Origin: Streptomyces aquilus
Lineage (GTDB): Bacteria; Actinomycetota; Actinomycetes; Streptomycetales; Streptomycetaceae
Reading direction: 5' to 3'
DNA length: 64,000 nucleotides
NCBI RefSeq assembly: GCF_003955715.1
Contig: NZ_CP034463.1
Span: 4,960,001 to 5,024,000, forward strand
A model generated the notes under the pieces. It was not told where the DNA came from. It ran no database searches and worked only from the letters and a program-made list of their open reading frames with translations. Positions 1 through 9,635 of the stretch are shown here, piece after piece. Position numbers and translations under genes: made by a program. Each line of letters begins with the position of its first letter. Position 1 is the first letter of the stretch.

Positions 1-363
1 TACGTCCGCCTCCGCCACGACACCGCAATGCGCACGACGATCAAGTCGGCCCTGCCCGCCGGGTTGTTGGGCGTGGGCGAGCCGCTGATCTACGGGGTGT
101 CGCTGCCGTTGGGCCGCCCCTTCGTCACCGCCTGCGCGGGCGGGGCGGCCGGGGGTGCCTTCGTCGGCCTGTTCGCGATGCTGGGTGAACGGGTGGGCGC
201 GACCGCGATCGGCCCGTCGGGCTGGGCCTTGTTCCCGCTGCTGGCAGGGGACGGAGGGCTGGGGCTGGGAACGGCGGCGGCGATCTACGCGGGCGGGCTG
301 CTGACGGGGTACGCGGTCGGGTTCGGGGCGACGTACGCCTTCGGGCTGCCGAAGGAGAGGTGA
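1..363 (+). CDS. PTS permease EIIC, MurP-like, C-terminal part (5' end outside window)
   Basis: The reading frame is open from the first base, so this is the 3' end of a longer gene. The visible part is strongly hydrophobic and carries GVGEPLIYGVSLPLGRPF followed by Gly/Ala-rich membrane segments. This is the conserved glutamate loop and last helices of EIIC domains of the glucose/sucrose PTS superfamily. The GxGEPLIYGV form is closest to MurP, the N-acetylmuramic acid permease, which phosphorylates the sugar while importing it. Nothing is visible of the EIIB domain or of a murQ etherase, which would lie to the left. Substrate assignment is inference from this one motif. Confidence 0.8.
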   Translation, partial: YVRLRHDTAMRTTIKSALPAGLLGVGEPLIYGVSLPLGRPFVTACAGGAAGGAFVGLFAMLGERVGATAIGPSGWALFPLLAGDGGLGLGTAAAIYAGGLLTGYAVGFGATYAFGLPKER

Positions 364-392
364 CTCCGGCGGCGGCCGGTCGTTCCCCGACC

Positions 393-584
393 ATGAAGAA
401 CATGCTGATGGCCGCCGCCCTGGCCTCCTCCGCCGTAGTCCTCGCCACCCCCGCACACGCCGACCCCCATGATGGCAACCACTGGGGCTCGGCCGCCCCG
501 GTGGTGTGCACCGCGGAACACGCCGTCACCCCGGTCCTGGGCGACCTCGCCTCCGCACCGACGCACGCTTGCCCCGAGGGCTGA
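393..584 (+). CDS. small secreted protein, unknown function
   Basis: A 63-residue protein starting at the ATG at 393. An in-frame start at 360 would overlap the upstream stop codon and put charged residues before the signal peptide, so 393 is preferred. Residues 1-22 form a signal peptide (MKN, a hydrophobic run, then TPAHA for signal peptidase I). The mature part is only about 40 residues, with two cysteines that could form a disulfide. I do not recognise a family; small secreted proteins like this are common in Streptomyces. There is no convincing SD in front, so it may be co-transcribed with the permease gene. Confidence 0.5.
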   Translation: MKNMLMAAALASSAVVLATPAHADPHDGNHWGSAAPVVCTAEHAVTPVLGDLASAPTHACPEG

Positions 585-587
585 GCG

Positions 588-624
588 GTCAGGATCTGAC
601 CTATACGGCTCCTAGCGTGCCCCC
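588..624 (+). promoter_or_regulatory. promoter of the DinB-like gene, leaderless type, with small dyad
   Basis: A dyad GTCAG-GAT-CTGAC lies at 588-600. The hexamer TAGCGT at 613-618 sits exactly 6 nt before the ATG at 625, and there is no Shine-Dalgarno sequence. A -10 box at this distance implies transcription starting at the A of the ATG. Confidence 0.45.
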
Positions 625-1161
625 ATGACCAACACCACGCAGGACACTGTCACCGCCACCGAACGCCCCGACCTGCTGGAAGTGCTGGCCCACCAGCGGC
701 ACTTCCTGCGCTTCACGACCCGTGACCTCACCGACGAACAGGCCGGGCAGCGGACCACGGCCAGTGAGCTGTGTCTGGGCGGCCTGATCAAGCACGTCAC
801 GTCGGTGGAGCGGAACTGGGCGGCCTTCATCCTCAACGGCCCGTCGCCGGCCGACGACTTCAAGAACAAGACCGAGGCCGACTTCGCCCGGCGCGCCGAC
901 GAATTCCGGATGCTGCCCGGCGACACCCTGGCCGGTGTGCTGGCCGCCTACGAGGAGGCGGCCCGCCGGACCGACGAGATCGTCACGTCCCTGCCCGACC
1001 TGAACGCCGACCACCCGCTGCCCGAGGCTCCTTGGTTCAAGCCCGGGGCTCGATGGTCGGCCCGCAGGGTGCTGCTGCACATCGTCGGGGAGACGGCCCA
1101 GCACGCCGGGCACGCCGACATCATCCGGGAGTCCCTGGACGGCGCGAAGAGCATGAGCTGA
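625..1161 (+). CDS. DinB/DUF664-like four-helix protein
   Basis: A 178-residue protein with the pattern of the DinB/YfiT/DUF664 superfamily. These are four-helix bundles that bind a divalent metal through three histidines and in actinobacteria often act as mycothiol- or bacillithiol-dependent transferases. The N-terminal helix (LAHQRHFLRF), the GGLIKHVTSVERNW segment with a metal-type histidine, and the C-terminal HIVGETAQHAGHADIIRESL with further histidines are all visible. The gene stands alone and appears leaderless (TAGCGT 6 nt before ATG). The substrate is unknown. Confidence 0.8.
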   Translation: MTNTTQDTVTATERPDLLEVLAHQRHFLRFTTRDLTDEQAGQRTTASELCLGGLIKHVTSVERNWAAFILNGPSPADDFKNKTEADFARRADEFRMLPGDTLAGVLAAYEEAARRTDEIVTSLPDLNADHPLPEAPWFKPGARWSARRVLLHIVGETAQHAGHADIIRESLDGAKSMS

Positions 1162-1308
1162 CTGCTCCCGAAGCTCAAGCGGCCAGCTCCGAGCCCTCTT
1201 TGCTTGGAATGGGAGAGGACCTCAACCCACCCTCCCACCCCGCGAGTTGACCGCACGCGTCCGGCTTGCCACGCAGAGTCACGATCGTCTGCGGTCCGGA
1301 TAACGAAC

Positions 1309-1343
1309 AGCCCCCGCCAGGTGCGCCAACACCTGCGGGGGCT
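1309..1343 (+). other. strong hairpin before the decayed HTH gene
   Basis: The left arm AGCCCCCGCCAGGTG (1309-1323) pairs with CACCTGCGGGGGCT (1330-1343), with one bulged C and a 6-nt loop. It lies 148 nt after the DinB stop codon and 31 nt before the GTG of the HTH gene. It could terminate the upstream transcript or be a leader structure of the downstream gene. No U-tract follows, so it is not called a terminator outright. The remaining bases of the 212-bp gap show nothing else clear. Confidence 0.5.
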
Positions 1344-1373
1344 TGACCGACGAGATCGAAATGGAGTCGATCC

Positions 1374-2114
1374 GTGGCTGACGCCCAGTTTAGTGCTGCC
1401 TCCCTGCCCGCGCACGCTGCCCCGCACCCGATGTCCAAGCCGGGTTACGGCAAGCGCACCGCCCCCGACCAACGCCCCCGCTCCCACCACGACTTCGCCC
1501 ACCTCCCACCCCGCGAAGCCGCCATCGCCGGCTACCTCGACCGCCTTCCCGACGGCGCCGACATCTCCGTAAAGACGCTGGCCAAGCAGTTGCCGTACGG
1601 ACAGTGCGCCCTCCGTACCGCCCTCAACCGCCTGCAAAGGGAAGGGCACTTGCGACGCGGACGCGAACAACTGGCCTCGGAATCCGGCACCTCCCACTGG
1701 ATCACCCGATCGTGGTTCTCCCGTACCGCGCGGGACGATGACTGGTGGGCGGCGTTCACGCGGGGAGACGTACCGCAGGAGCCGCCGGACCGGCCTCGCC
1801 GTACGCTTTCCCGCGCTCACGTCCTCCTCGCCGCCCTCGGCCGCACCGCCCCCGCGCTCTCCCTCTCCGGCGCCGAGTGCGCGCCTCGCCCCGTTGCTGA
1901 CGCCGTGGTTCGAGCGGGGCGCCACCGACGAGGTCGTACGCCATGCCCTGACCAGCGGTCTGCCCGTCCCGGTCCACAGTGCGGCGGCTGCCGGGGCGGA
2001 GGACGCACCTCCGAACGCCCCGCCGCGCTCCCGCCCGCCCCTGAGATCCACGCTCGTGCGGCGGAGATCCGTGCCGCAATGTCACAGAGACGACGAGAAG
2101 GGACACCCGTATGA
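1374..2114 (+). pseudogene. helix-turn-helix protein gene, frameshifted and decayed
   Basis: The GTG at 1374 has a GGAG 8-9 nt upstream. The first ~165 residues contain a winged-helix-like region (ISVKTLAKQLPYGQCALRTALNRLQREGHL) typical of a streptomycete HTH protein family. At about 1884 the sense frame moves by one base: the frame starting at 1738 continues with LAPLLTPWFERGATDEVVRHALTSGLPVPVH, a natural continuation. Near 1990 the sense returns to the first frame with CGGC and HARAAEIRAAM, a plausible Cys-containing C-terminus. The gene therefore needs two frame changes, probably with loss of a short internal piece, to be read as one protein. It lies directly upstream of a Uma2-type gene. 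Sequencing error cannot be excluded from sequence alone. Confidence 0.65.
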
Positions 2115-2173
2115 CAGCGCCGACGGTCCGACGTCACCGCTCCGGGGCACGATGGGAGGAAGGAGGCGATGGC

Positions 2174-2854
2174 ATGACCCCTGACACCGCTGAGCGGCCC
2201 CAGATGTCCGTCGAGGACTTCGATGAACTCGTCCGCAGGGCCCCTAGGGAGCTGAAGAACAGGCTGGAGTTCCTCGGCGGAAGGCTCTGCATCCGGCACG
2301 GCCCGCTCGACGTCGACGAATTCGAGGAGCTGGCCGCCGCGGCTCCGGAAACCGTGCGACTTGAGTACATCAACGGAAAGGTAGTCGTAAAGGCCATGCC
2401 GGACGGCAACCATCGGGAGATCTTCGTCTGGCTCCAGGAGCAGTGCATGCAATACCGCCCCGACCTCCGCGTCTACGGAGAATCAGGTGTCATGTCCGAG
2501 GCCTACCGCAAAGGGCGCGCCCGCACAGACGGAGCCGTCGCGCTGAAGGGCCACTTCAAGGGACATGGCGAGTGGTCCGCCGCCAACGGCATCCTCATGG
2601 CCATAGAGATCACCTCCCACGACCATGACACCAACCAGGGCGACGGCATCGACAAGCCCGTCGGTTACGCGGCGGTCGACATCCCCGTCTACTTGTTGAT
2701 CGACCGTGACAACAACACCGTCGTCGTATACAGCGACCCCAAGGACAGCCGCTACCAGGAGACCGTCTCCCACCCGTGGGGATCTCCGGTCGAACTGCCC
2801 GACCCCCTCGGCTTCACCCTGGACACCGAGGAACTCAAGGACTACGCCGACTGA
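2174..2854 (+). CDS. Uma2-family (DUF820) PD-(D/E)XK nuclease-like protein
   Basis: A 226-residue protein of the Uma2/DUF820 family, a restriction-endonuclease-like fold widespread in actinobacteria and cyanobacteria with no settled cellular role. Motif-like segments are LEYINGKVVVKAMP (the N-terminal acidic motif), RTDGAVAL (motif II aspartate) and IEITSHDHDTNQGDGIDKPVGYA (Glu followed by the downstream Lys), then the strand PVYLLIDRDNNTVVVY. The ATG at 2174 is chosen over the 2111 start because AGGAGG at 2161 is ideally spaced. It follows the decayed HTH gene, a neighbour often seen with this family as far as I recall. Confidence 0.85.
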   Translation: MTPDTAERPQMSVEDFDELVRRAPRELKNRLEFLGGRLCIRHGPLDVDEFEELAAAAPETVRLEYINGKVVVKAMPDGNHREIFVWLQEQCMQYRPDLRVYGESGVMSEAYRKGRARTDGAVALKGHFKGHGEWSAANGILMAIEITSHDHDTNQGDGIDKPVGYAAVDIPVYLLIDRDNNTVVVYSDPKDSRYQETVSHPWGSPVELPDPLGFTLDTEELKDYAD

Positions 2855-2867
2855 GACACTGGCCTTC

Positions 2868-3434
2868 ATGAACCACGCCCAGCTCACCGCCCTAGGCCGA
2901 GCCCTCCGCCTCCTCGGCGAGCACGGCGAGGCCCTCTCCGCCGATACCCCGGACGCCAAGCTGCACGAGGTCAAGGCCGACCTCAAGCGCGCCCTGGAGC
3001 TGCTCGACGAGAGCGTCACCAGCGCCGCGCCCAGCACCCGTTGTGCCGAACACCCGAACGGCCCGGTCGACGAGAACGCCCCCGACTTGTGCCTGCTGTG
3101 CGAGACCCGGCGCCGCGCCGCACGCCGCGCCTCCATCAACGGCCCCGCCCAGACCGGCCCGTCCGCCACCGCCCCGTCCCGCTACGGCGTCCGCGACGAC
3201 CGGCCGCAGCCGCAGCAGCGCTGGCTGCCCGAGCTGTGGAACGGCCAGGAGTGGCAGCTGTGCGGCACCCCGCGCCGCGACCGCCGCGAGGCCGAGCTGT
3301 ATCTCGCGGCGGCCCGCCGGGGGCCGCGCGCGGCGATGGCGTACCGGCTGGTGCACGAGTTCACCGACTACGAGGTGCTGCGGGTGTGGGGCACCCCGGT
3401 GAAGGTCGACATCGAGCCGCTGGGGAACCTGTAA
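2868..3434 (+). CDS. conserved hypothetical protein with CxxC motif
   Basis: A 188-residue protein starting at the ATG at 2868, only 13 nt after the upstream stop, so it is probably in the same transcript as the Uma2-type gene. The N-terminal ~45 residues are a predicted helical region (ALGRALRLLGEHGEALS). Then comes a possible zinc knuckle, C-AEHPNGPVDENAPDL-CLLC. The C-terminal half is basic and aromatic (RWLPELWNGQEWQLCG, EFTDYEVLRVWGTP). I do not recognise a named family and assign no function. Confidence 0.65.
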   Translation: MNHAQLTALGRALRLLGEHGEALSADTPDAKLHEVKADLKRALELLDESVTSAAPSTRCAEHPNGPVDENAPDLCLLCETRRRAARRASINGPAQTGPSATAPSRYGVRDDRPQPQQRWLPELWNGQEWQLCGTPRRDRREAELYLAAARRGPRAAMAYRLVHEFTDYEVLRVWGTPVKVDIEPLGNL

Positions 3435-3449
3435 AGCGACAGACCGCGC

Positions 3450-4907
3450 CTACGACTTGGCGGCGGCCTCCGCTGACTCCGTCGCCCCCTCCGCCACCAG
3501 CGTCCCGTCCCCCGCCACCCGCTGCCGCGGGATGAACGACGCGACCGCGAAGGCCAGCAGCGCCGCTCCGGCGCCGACCGCCAGGACCGCCTTGAAGCCG
3601 TTCTCGGACGGCAGCGCGTAACCGCCGAAGTCGGTGGTCAGCTGGGCCAGGATGACGCCGGCGATGGCGCTGGCCGACGAGGTGCCGATGGAGCGCATCA
3701 GGGTGTTGAGGCTGTTCGCCGCGGCCGTCTCCGACGCGGGCACCGCGCCCATGATGAGCGCGGGCATCGAGCCGTACGTGAAGCCGATGCCGGCGCCGAT
3801 GACGCAGGAGACGAGCACGAAGTGCCAGACCTCGCTCATCAGGACGATGTTGAGGCCGTACCCGGCGGCGACGATCAGGGCGCCGATCATCAGCGTGGCC
3901 TTCGGGCCGCGGGCCTTGGAGACGGCGGCGGAGATCGGTGCCGTGGCCATCATGACCAGGCCGGAGGGGGCCATGACCAGACCGGCGGCCAGCATCGACT
4001 TGCCGAGGCCGTAACCGGTCTGGGCCGGGAGCTGGAGAAGCTGCGGGATGACCAGGCTCATCGCGAACATGGCGAAGCCGACCGCGATCGAGGCGAGGTT
4101 GGTGACCAGTACCTGACGGCGGGCGGTGGTGCGCAGGTCCACCAGCGGCTGGTCGGTGCGCAGTTCGAAGAAGCCCCAGGCCAGCAGGATCACGACGGCC
4201 GCGAGGAAGAGTCCGATCGTGGTGCCGCTGCCCCAGCCCCAGTCGGCGCCCTTGGAGATGGCGAGGAGCAGGCAGACGAGCCCTGCCGCCATGCCCAGGG
4301 CACCCACGAGGTCGAAACGGCCGCCGGTGCGCACCTTGGACTCCGGTACGAAGACGGTGACCAGGCCGATGGCCACGGCGCCGAGCGCAGCCGAGGTCCA
4401 GAACAGCACGTGCCAGCTGAAGTTGTCGGCGATGAGCGCGGCGGCGGGCAGCCCGAGGGCGCCGCCGATGCCGAGGGAGGCGCTCATCAGGGCGGTCGCG
4501 GAGGCCAGCCGCTCGGCGGGCAGTTCGTCGCGCATGATGCTGATGCCGAGCGGGATGACACCGGAGGCGAGGCCCTGGAGGGCACGGCCGATGATCATCG
4601 GCAGGAGGGAGTCGGCCAGCGCGCAGACGACCGAGCCGACGATCAGCATGACGCCGCTGATCAGCAGCATGCGGCGCTTGCCGAACATGTCGCCGAGGCG
4701 TCCGACGACCGGCGTGGCCACGGCGGCGGCGAGCAGCGTGGCGGTGACGGCCCAGGCGGTGTCGGAGGCGGGCGCGTCCAGGAGCCTCGGCAGCTCGGGG
4801 ACGATCGGGATCACCAGGGTCTGCATCAGCGAGACCACGATTCCGGCGAAGGCCAGCACCACCACCACGGCGTTCGACCGTGGTACTGCGGAAGGAGCGT
4901 CGGACAT
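3450..4907 (-). CDS. MFS drug:proton antiporter, DHA2-type exporter
   Basis: A 485-residue integral membrane protein. Features are the MFS motif GRLGDMFGKRRMLL after TM2, about 14 hydrophobic segments, and RALQGLASGVIPLGISIMRDELP typical of multidrug exporters. There is a GGAGG 7 nt upstream of the ATG at 4907. It is a single-gene unit and its promoter region holds a perfect 9-bp inverted repeat (4947-4970). No regulator gene is next to it, so the repressor is probably encoded elsewhere. The transported compound cannot be read from sequence. Confidence 0.9.
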   Translation of the reverse strand: MSDAPSAVPRSNAVVVVLAFAGIVVSLMQTLVIPIVPELPRLLDAPASDTAWAVTATLLAAAVATPVVGRLGDMFGKRRMLLISGVMLIVGSVVCALADSLLPMIIGRALQGLASGVIPLGISIMRDELPAERLASATALMSASLGIGGALGLPAAALIADNFSWHVLFWTSAALGAVAIGLVTVFVPESKVRTGGRFDLVGALGMAAGLVCLLLAISKGADWGWGSGTTIGLFLAAVVILLAWGFFELRTDQPLVDLRTTARRQVLVTNLASIAVGFAMFAMSLVIPQLLQLPAQTGYGLGKSMLAAGLVMAPSGLVMMATAPISAAVSKARGPKATLMIGALIVAAGYGLNIVLMSEVWHFVLVSCVIGAGIGFTYGSMPALIMGAVPASETAAANSLNTLMRSIGTSSASAIAGVILAQLTTDFGGYALPSENGFKAVLAVGAGAALLAFAVASFIPRQRVAGDGTLVAEGATESAEAAAKS

Positions 4908-4946
4908 GGCGGGGCCTCCATCGGCGTAGTACTTGACCTACGCAAC

Positions 4947-4970
4947 ATTAAGTCAGTTGATTGACTTAAT
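4947..4970. promoter_or_regulatory. operator-like inverted repeat before the MFS exporter gene
   Basis: ATTAAGTCA (4947-4955) and TGACTTAAT (4962-4970) form a perfect 9-bp dyad with a 6-nt spacer, notably AT-rich for this chromosome. It lies 40-63 bp upstream of the MFS start codon (minus strand), where a MarR- or TetR-family repressor would bind. On the other side is the 3' end of the metallophosphoesterase gene, so the site can only serve the exporter gene. Confidence 0.7.
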
Positions 4971-4983
4971 GAAGAGGTCCAGG

Positions 4984-5847
4984 TCAGCCGTACTGCTCCA
5001 CGAGGGAGCGCACCCTGTCCGCGTCCAGCTCGTAGACCGTTTCGTGCGCCCGGGGATCCCGCGCGTGGAGCGTGTGGAAGAGCGGGCCGGAGGGCCCGCC
5101 GAGCACCACGAGGGAGGCGGACGCCCCGCGCACCGCCCGCTCGGTGCCCGGCGCCGCCGTCAGGTCGATGCGGTTGACCACGCCGGGCGTCACCCACACC
5201 GGCACCGACTCCAGCAGCCCGAAGAGCTGGAGATGGAAGTGCCCGGTGAGGACGACCCGGACATCGCTGCCGCGCAGGGCGTCGGCGAGGTCGGCGGGGT
5301 TGCGCAGGCCGAAGACCTGCTGGAGGGGGTTGTCGAGGGCGATGGGCGGGTGGTGGAAGGCGAGGACGGTGCCGTGCCCGGCCGGGGTGCTCACCACCTG
5401 CCGCAGCCAGGCGAGCTGCCCGGCGGAGAGGTGGCCGTGCACCTTGCCGGGCACCAGCGAGTCGAGCGTGACGAACCGCCACCCGGCGACGGTGCTCACC
5501 GCGGCCCGCTCACCGGCCTCCGACGCGAACACCGCCTCCGGCTCGTCATGCCCGCTGCCGAGCACCTTCCCGAAGGCCTCGCGCTCGTCGTGGTTGCCGG
5601 TCGTGCAGAACACCGGCACCCCGCCCAGCACGTCCCGCGCGAACCCGCCCACCAGTGCCCGCACGGCCGTGTACGCCTCCGGGGAACCGTCGTCGGCGAG
5701 ATCGCCGGTGACGACGACGGCGTCGATGCCCCGCAGATGCCGGAGTTCGTCGAGGAGAAGCCGCAGGGAGTCATGCGCGTTGACGCCGTGCCGGTTGACG
5801 GCGTCGGTGCGCTCCAGGTGCGTGTCCGAGAGCTGGAGAATCCTCAT
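4984..5847 (-). CDS. calcineurin-like metallophosphoesterase (CpdA/GpdQ type)
   Basis: A 287-residue protein with all blocks of the binuclear metallophosphoesterase fold: SDTHLE (D-x-H) at residues 7-12, GDLADDG, GNHDE, HHPP and GHFHLQ. The order and spacing match class III cyclic-nucleotide or glycerophosphodiester phosphodiesterases such as CpdA and GpdQ, so it probably hydrolyses a phosphodiester in the cytoplasm. Whether the substrate is cAMP is not shown. The hexamer TAGTGT lies 7 nt upstream of the ATG, suggesting leaderless transcription. Confidence 0.88.
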   Translation of the reverse strand: MRILQLSDTHLERTDAVNRHGVNAHDSLRLLLDELRHLRGIDAVVVTGDLADDGSPEAYTAVRALVGGFARDVLGGVPVFCTTGNHDEREAFGKVLGSGHDEPEAVFASEAGERAAVSTVAGWRFVTLDSLVPGKVHGHLSAGQLAWLRQVVSTPAGHGTVLAFHHPPIALDNPLQQVFGLRNPADLADALRGSDVRVVLTGHFHLQLFGLLESVPVWVTPGVVNRIDLTAAPGTERAVRGASASLVVLGGPSGPLFHTLHARDPRAHETVYELDADRVRSLVEQYG

Positions 5848-5875
5848 CTCCCGGACACTACACAGGAGTTGACGG

Positions 5876-6994
5876 TCAGCTCAGCGACTGGAGGGCCGCC
5901 GCGTCGTACGGCTTCAGCTCGTCGAGGCGGCCCGCGAGGACCTTCGCCGCCCACTCCGGGTCCTGGAGCAGCGCGCGGCCGACGGCGACGAGGTCGAACT
6001 CGTCGCGCTCCAGCCGGTCGAGGAGGTCGTCCAGGCCCTTGAGCGGGGAGCCCTCGCCGACGAACGCGTTGATGAAGTCGCCGTCGAGGCCGACCGAGCC
6101 GACGGTGATGGTGGGCTTGCCGGTGAGCTTCTTGGTCCAGCCCGCGAGGTTGAGGTCGGCGCCGTCGAACTCCGGGAGCCAGTAGCGGCGGGTGGAGGCG
6201 TGGAAGGCGTCGACGCCGGCCGCGGCGAGCGGGGTCAGGATGGCCTCCAGCTCCTCCGGGGTCTCGGCGAGCCGGGCGTCGTAGGCCTCCTGCTTCCACT
6301 GCGAGTAGCGGAAGATGACCGGGAAGTCGGCGGAGACGGTCTCGCGGACGGCGGCGACGATCTCGGCGGCGAACTTGGTGCGGGCGACCGCGTCACCGCC
6401 GTAGGCGTCGGTACGGCGGTTGGTGCCCGCCCACAGGAACTGGTCGACCAGGTAGCCGTGCGCGCCGTGGATCTCCACGCCGTCCATGCCGATGCGCTCC
6501 GCGGCGGCCGCGGCCTCGGCGAAGGCGCCGATGACGTCGTCGAGGTCGCGCTGGGTCATGGCCGTGCCGGTGGGCTCGGTCTCGCCGATGCGCAGGCCGG
6601 AGGGGCCGACCGCGGGGGCCTCGGGGACGGGGTTCTGGCCCTCCTTGCGGACCATGCCGATGTGCCACAGCTGCGGGACGATGGTGCCGCCCGCCGCGTG
6701 CACGTCCGCGGCCACCTGCTGCCAGCCCGCGAGCTGCTCCGCGCCGTGGAAGCGCGGGACGCGGCTGCTGTTGCCGGCCGAGTCGTGACCGACGTACGTC
6801 CCCTCGGTGACGACCAGGCCGACGCCCGCCGCGGCGCGCCGCGCGTAGTACGAGGCCACGTCGGCGCCCGGGATACCGCCCGGGGAGAACATCCGGGTCA
6901 TCGGCGCCATCACGATGCGGTTCGGGACGGTCAGACCGTTGATCGCGATCGGCCGGGCGAGGATCTCGGCGGCGCGGGTGGGGGAGGCGGTCAC
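5876..6994 (-). CDS. Old Yellow Enzyme-family NADH:flavin oxidoreductase
   Basis: A 372-residue TIM-barrel FMN oxidoreductase. PIAINGLTVPNRIVMAPMTR at the N-terminus and HGAHGYLVDQFLWAGTNRR with DAYGG in the middle are signatures of the OYE/NemA/2,4-dienoyl-CoA reductase family, which reduces activated C=C bonds or nitro groups with NAD(P)H. The GTG at 6994 is preferred to an upstream in-frame start at 7135 because AGGAG is 8 nt before it and family homology begins there. It ends 28 nt before the metallophosphoesterase start, so the two may share a transcript. Confidence 0.9.
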   Translation of the reverse strand: MTASPTRAAEILARPIAINGLTVPNRIVMAPMTRMFSPGGIPGADVASYYARRAAAGVGLVVTEGTYVGHDSAGNSSRVPRFHGAEQLAGWQQVAADVHAAGGTIVPQLWHIGMVRKEGQNPVPEAPAVGPSGLRIGETEPTGTAMTQRDLDDVIGAFAEAAAAAERIGMDGVEIHGAHGYLVDQFLWAGTNRRTDAYGGDAVARTKFAAEIVAAVRETVSADFPVIFRYSQWKQEAYDARLAETPEELEAILTPLAAAGVDAFHASTRRYWLPEFDGADLNLAGWTKKLTGKPTITVGSVGLDGDFINAFVGEGSPLKGLDDLLDRLERDEFDLVAVGRALLQDPEWAAKVLAGRLDELKPYDAAALQSLS

Positions 6995-7122
6995 GCGGGG
7001 GCTCCTAGCGGTGGGGTACCAGCGGGTATGTGCATACGCATGGACACTACGCACTGAGCAACCGCTCAGGACACCCCTCCATTTCCTCCGGCCCCTGTGA
7101 TCCCGCCCACCTCCGGAAACGC

Positions 7123-7166
7123 CCGAGGGCGGCACCCCCTGTCGGAACAGGGGGTGCCGCCCTCGG
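7123..7166 (-). terminator. groEL2 terminator
   Basis: A perfect 20-bp stem (7123-7142 with 7147-7166) closed by a CGGA loop, 26 bp after the groEL2 stop codon. The stem is GC-rich and lacks a long U-tract, as is common in Streptomyces. Confidence 0.85.
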
Positions 7167-7192
7167 TTAGGACGAGTCCGATCCGCCGGGGA

Positions 7193-8923
<1,731 letters not shown>

Positions 8924-8962
8924 TCACCGACCCGGTCCTTCTTTGTCACTCTCACCTTCAGA

Positions 8963-9007
8963 GTGCTAACGCCAATGATTAGCACTCGGCCCCTGCGAGT
9001 GCAAGCG
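8963..9007 (-). promoter_or_regulatory. CIRCE operator region with three half-sites and groEL2 promoter
   Basis: Read toward groEL2 the order is CTTGCACTC - 9 nt - GAGTGCTAA - 9 nt - TTAGCACTC. The first pair is a near-canonical CIRCE element (consensus TTAGCACTC-N9-GAGTGCTAA), the binding site of the HrcA repressor. A third perfect half-arm follows at the same 9-nt spacing. A plausible promoter, TTGCAC (9006-9001), 17 nt, TAATCA (8983-8978), lies inside it, so a bound repressor would cover the -35, -10 and start-site region. Confidence 0.9.
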
Positions 9008-9062
9008 CCTCCCGGGGATCGGGCGGCCCCGCCACCAGCCCTCGACCCGCCCCGGACAGGCC

Positions 9063-9098
9063 GAAGGGCCCGTACCCCTCGCGAGGTACGAGCCCTTC
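9063..9098 (-). terminator. cold-shock gene terminator
   Basis: GAAGGGCCCGTACC pairs with GGTACGAGCCCTTC (one mismatch) around an 8-nt loop, 39 bp after the stop codon of the cold-shock gene on the minus strand. It separates this gene from the groEL2 operator. Confidence 0.8.
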
Positions 9099-9136
9099 AA
9101 CAGAAGACGTCGCTTGCGGTTTGGTCGGTCGCGCGA

Positions 9137-9340
9137 TCAGGCGGTGACGCGAACCATGTCGGCCTGCGGGCCCTTCTGGCCCTGCGAGATCTCGAACTCC
9201 ACCCGCTGGCCCTCTTCCAGGGTGCGGTACCCGTCCATCTGGATCGCGCTGTAGTGGACGAAAACATCCGCACCACCGTCGACCGCGATGAAGCCGTACC
9301 CCTTCTCCGCGTTGAACCACTTGACGGTGCCCTGAGCCAT
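9137..9340 (-). CDS. CspA-family cold-shock protein
   Basis: A 67-residue single-domain OB-fold nucleic-acid chaperone. It has both RNA-binding motifs, KGYGFI (RNP1) and DVFVHY (RNP2), and starts [18 protein letters not shown]. The ATG at 9340 is preferred over an in-frame start 30 bp upstream because all family members begin there and GGGGAG precedes it. It corresponds by position to the cold-shock gene that follows groEL2 in streptomycetes. Confidence 0.95.
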   Translation of the reverse strand: MAQGTVKWFNAEKGYGFIAVDGGADVFVHYSAIQMDGYRTLEEGQRVEFEISQGQKGPQADMVRVTA

Positions 9341-9635
9341 GCCTAACTCCCCTATTACTGGCCCTTGCACAGATCCACACTTCGCGGATCCGGGTCAGAC
9401 CTCACCCCCCACGGATTGGGGGCGTGCGCCGGAACGCGTCGACCGCGGCTGAATGTATCTGTCCAACTGCCGTCTGCAACAGGTCAATCGGACGAGAATT
9501 CTGGACGTGCGGGGTCCGGAATGTAGTGAGAATTCACCCGAACTCAGGGCAAGTCGGGCCCCATAAAAGGCACAAAACTCGCAAAAGAACCGCACACTTT
9601 GGCTACTTCTCGACGCAAGTGGAGCAGGTACTCAT
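9341..9635. other. intergenic leader region of the cold-shock gene
   Basis: About 300 bp upstream of the cold-shock gene. It contains small hairpins that would lie in its 5' leader (GATCC/GGATC at 9372-9390; CCCCC/GGGGG near 9406-9421), consistent with the structured leaders of cold-shock mRNAs. A stretch around 9563-9595 is unusually A-rich for this chromosome and could hold a rightward promoter for the small ORF at 9636. No tRNA or other known RNA was recognised. Confidence 0.4.

Noticed and set aside
1309..1343. Hairpin as a plain terminator for the DinB-like gene
   Set aside because: It is 148 nt after the stop with no U-tract and close to the next start; kept as an unassigned hairpin.
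9341..9635. Possible tRNA or known structured RNA in the csp upstream gap
   Set aside because: No cloverleaf, no T-loop GTTCRA with matching stems, and no known riboswitch core was found.
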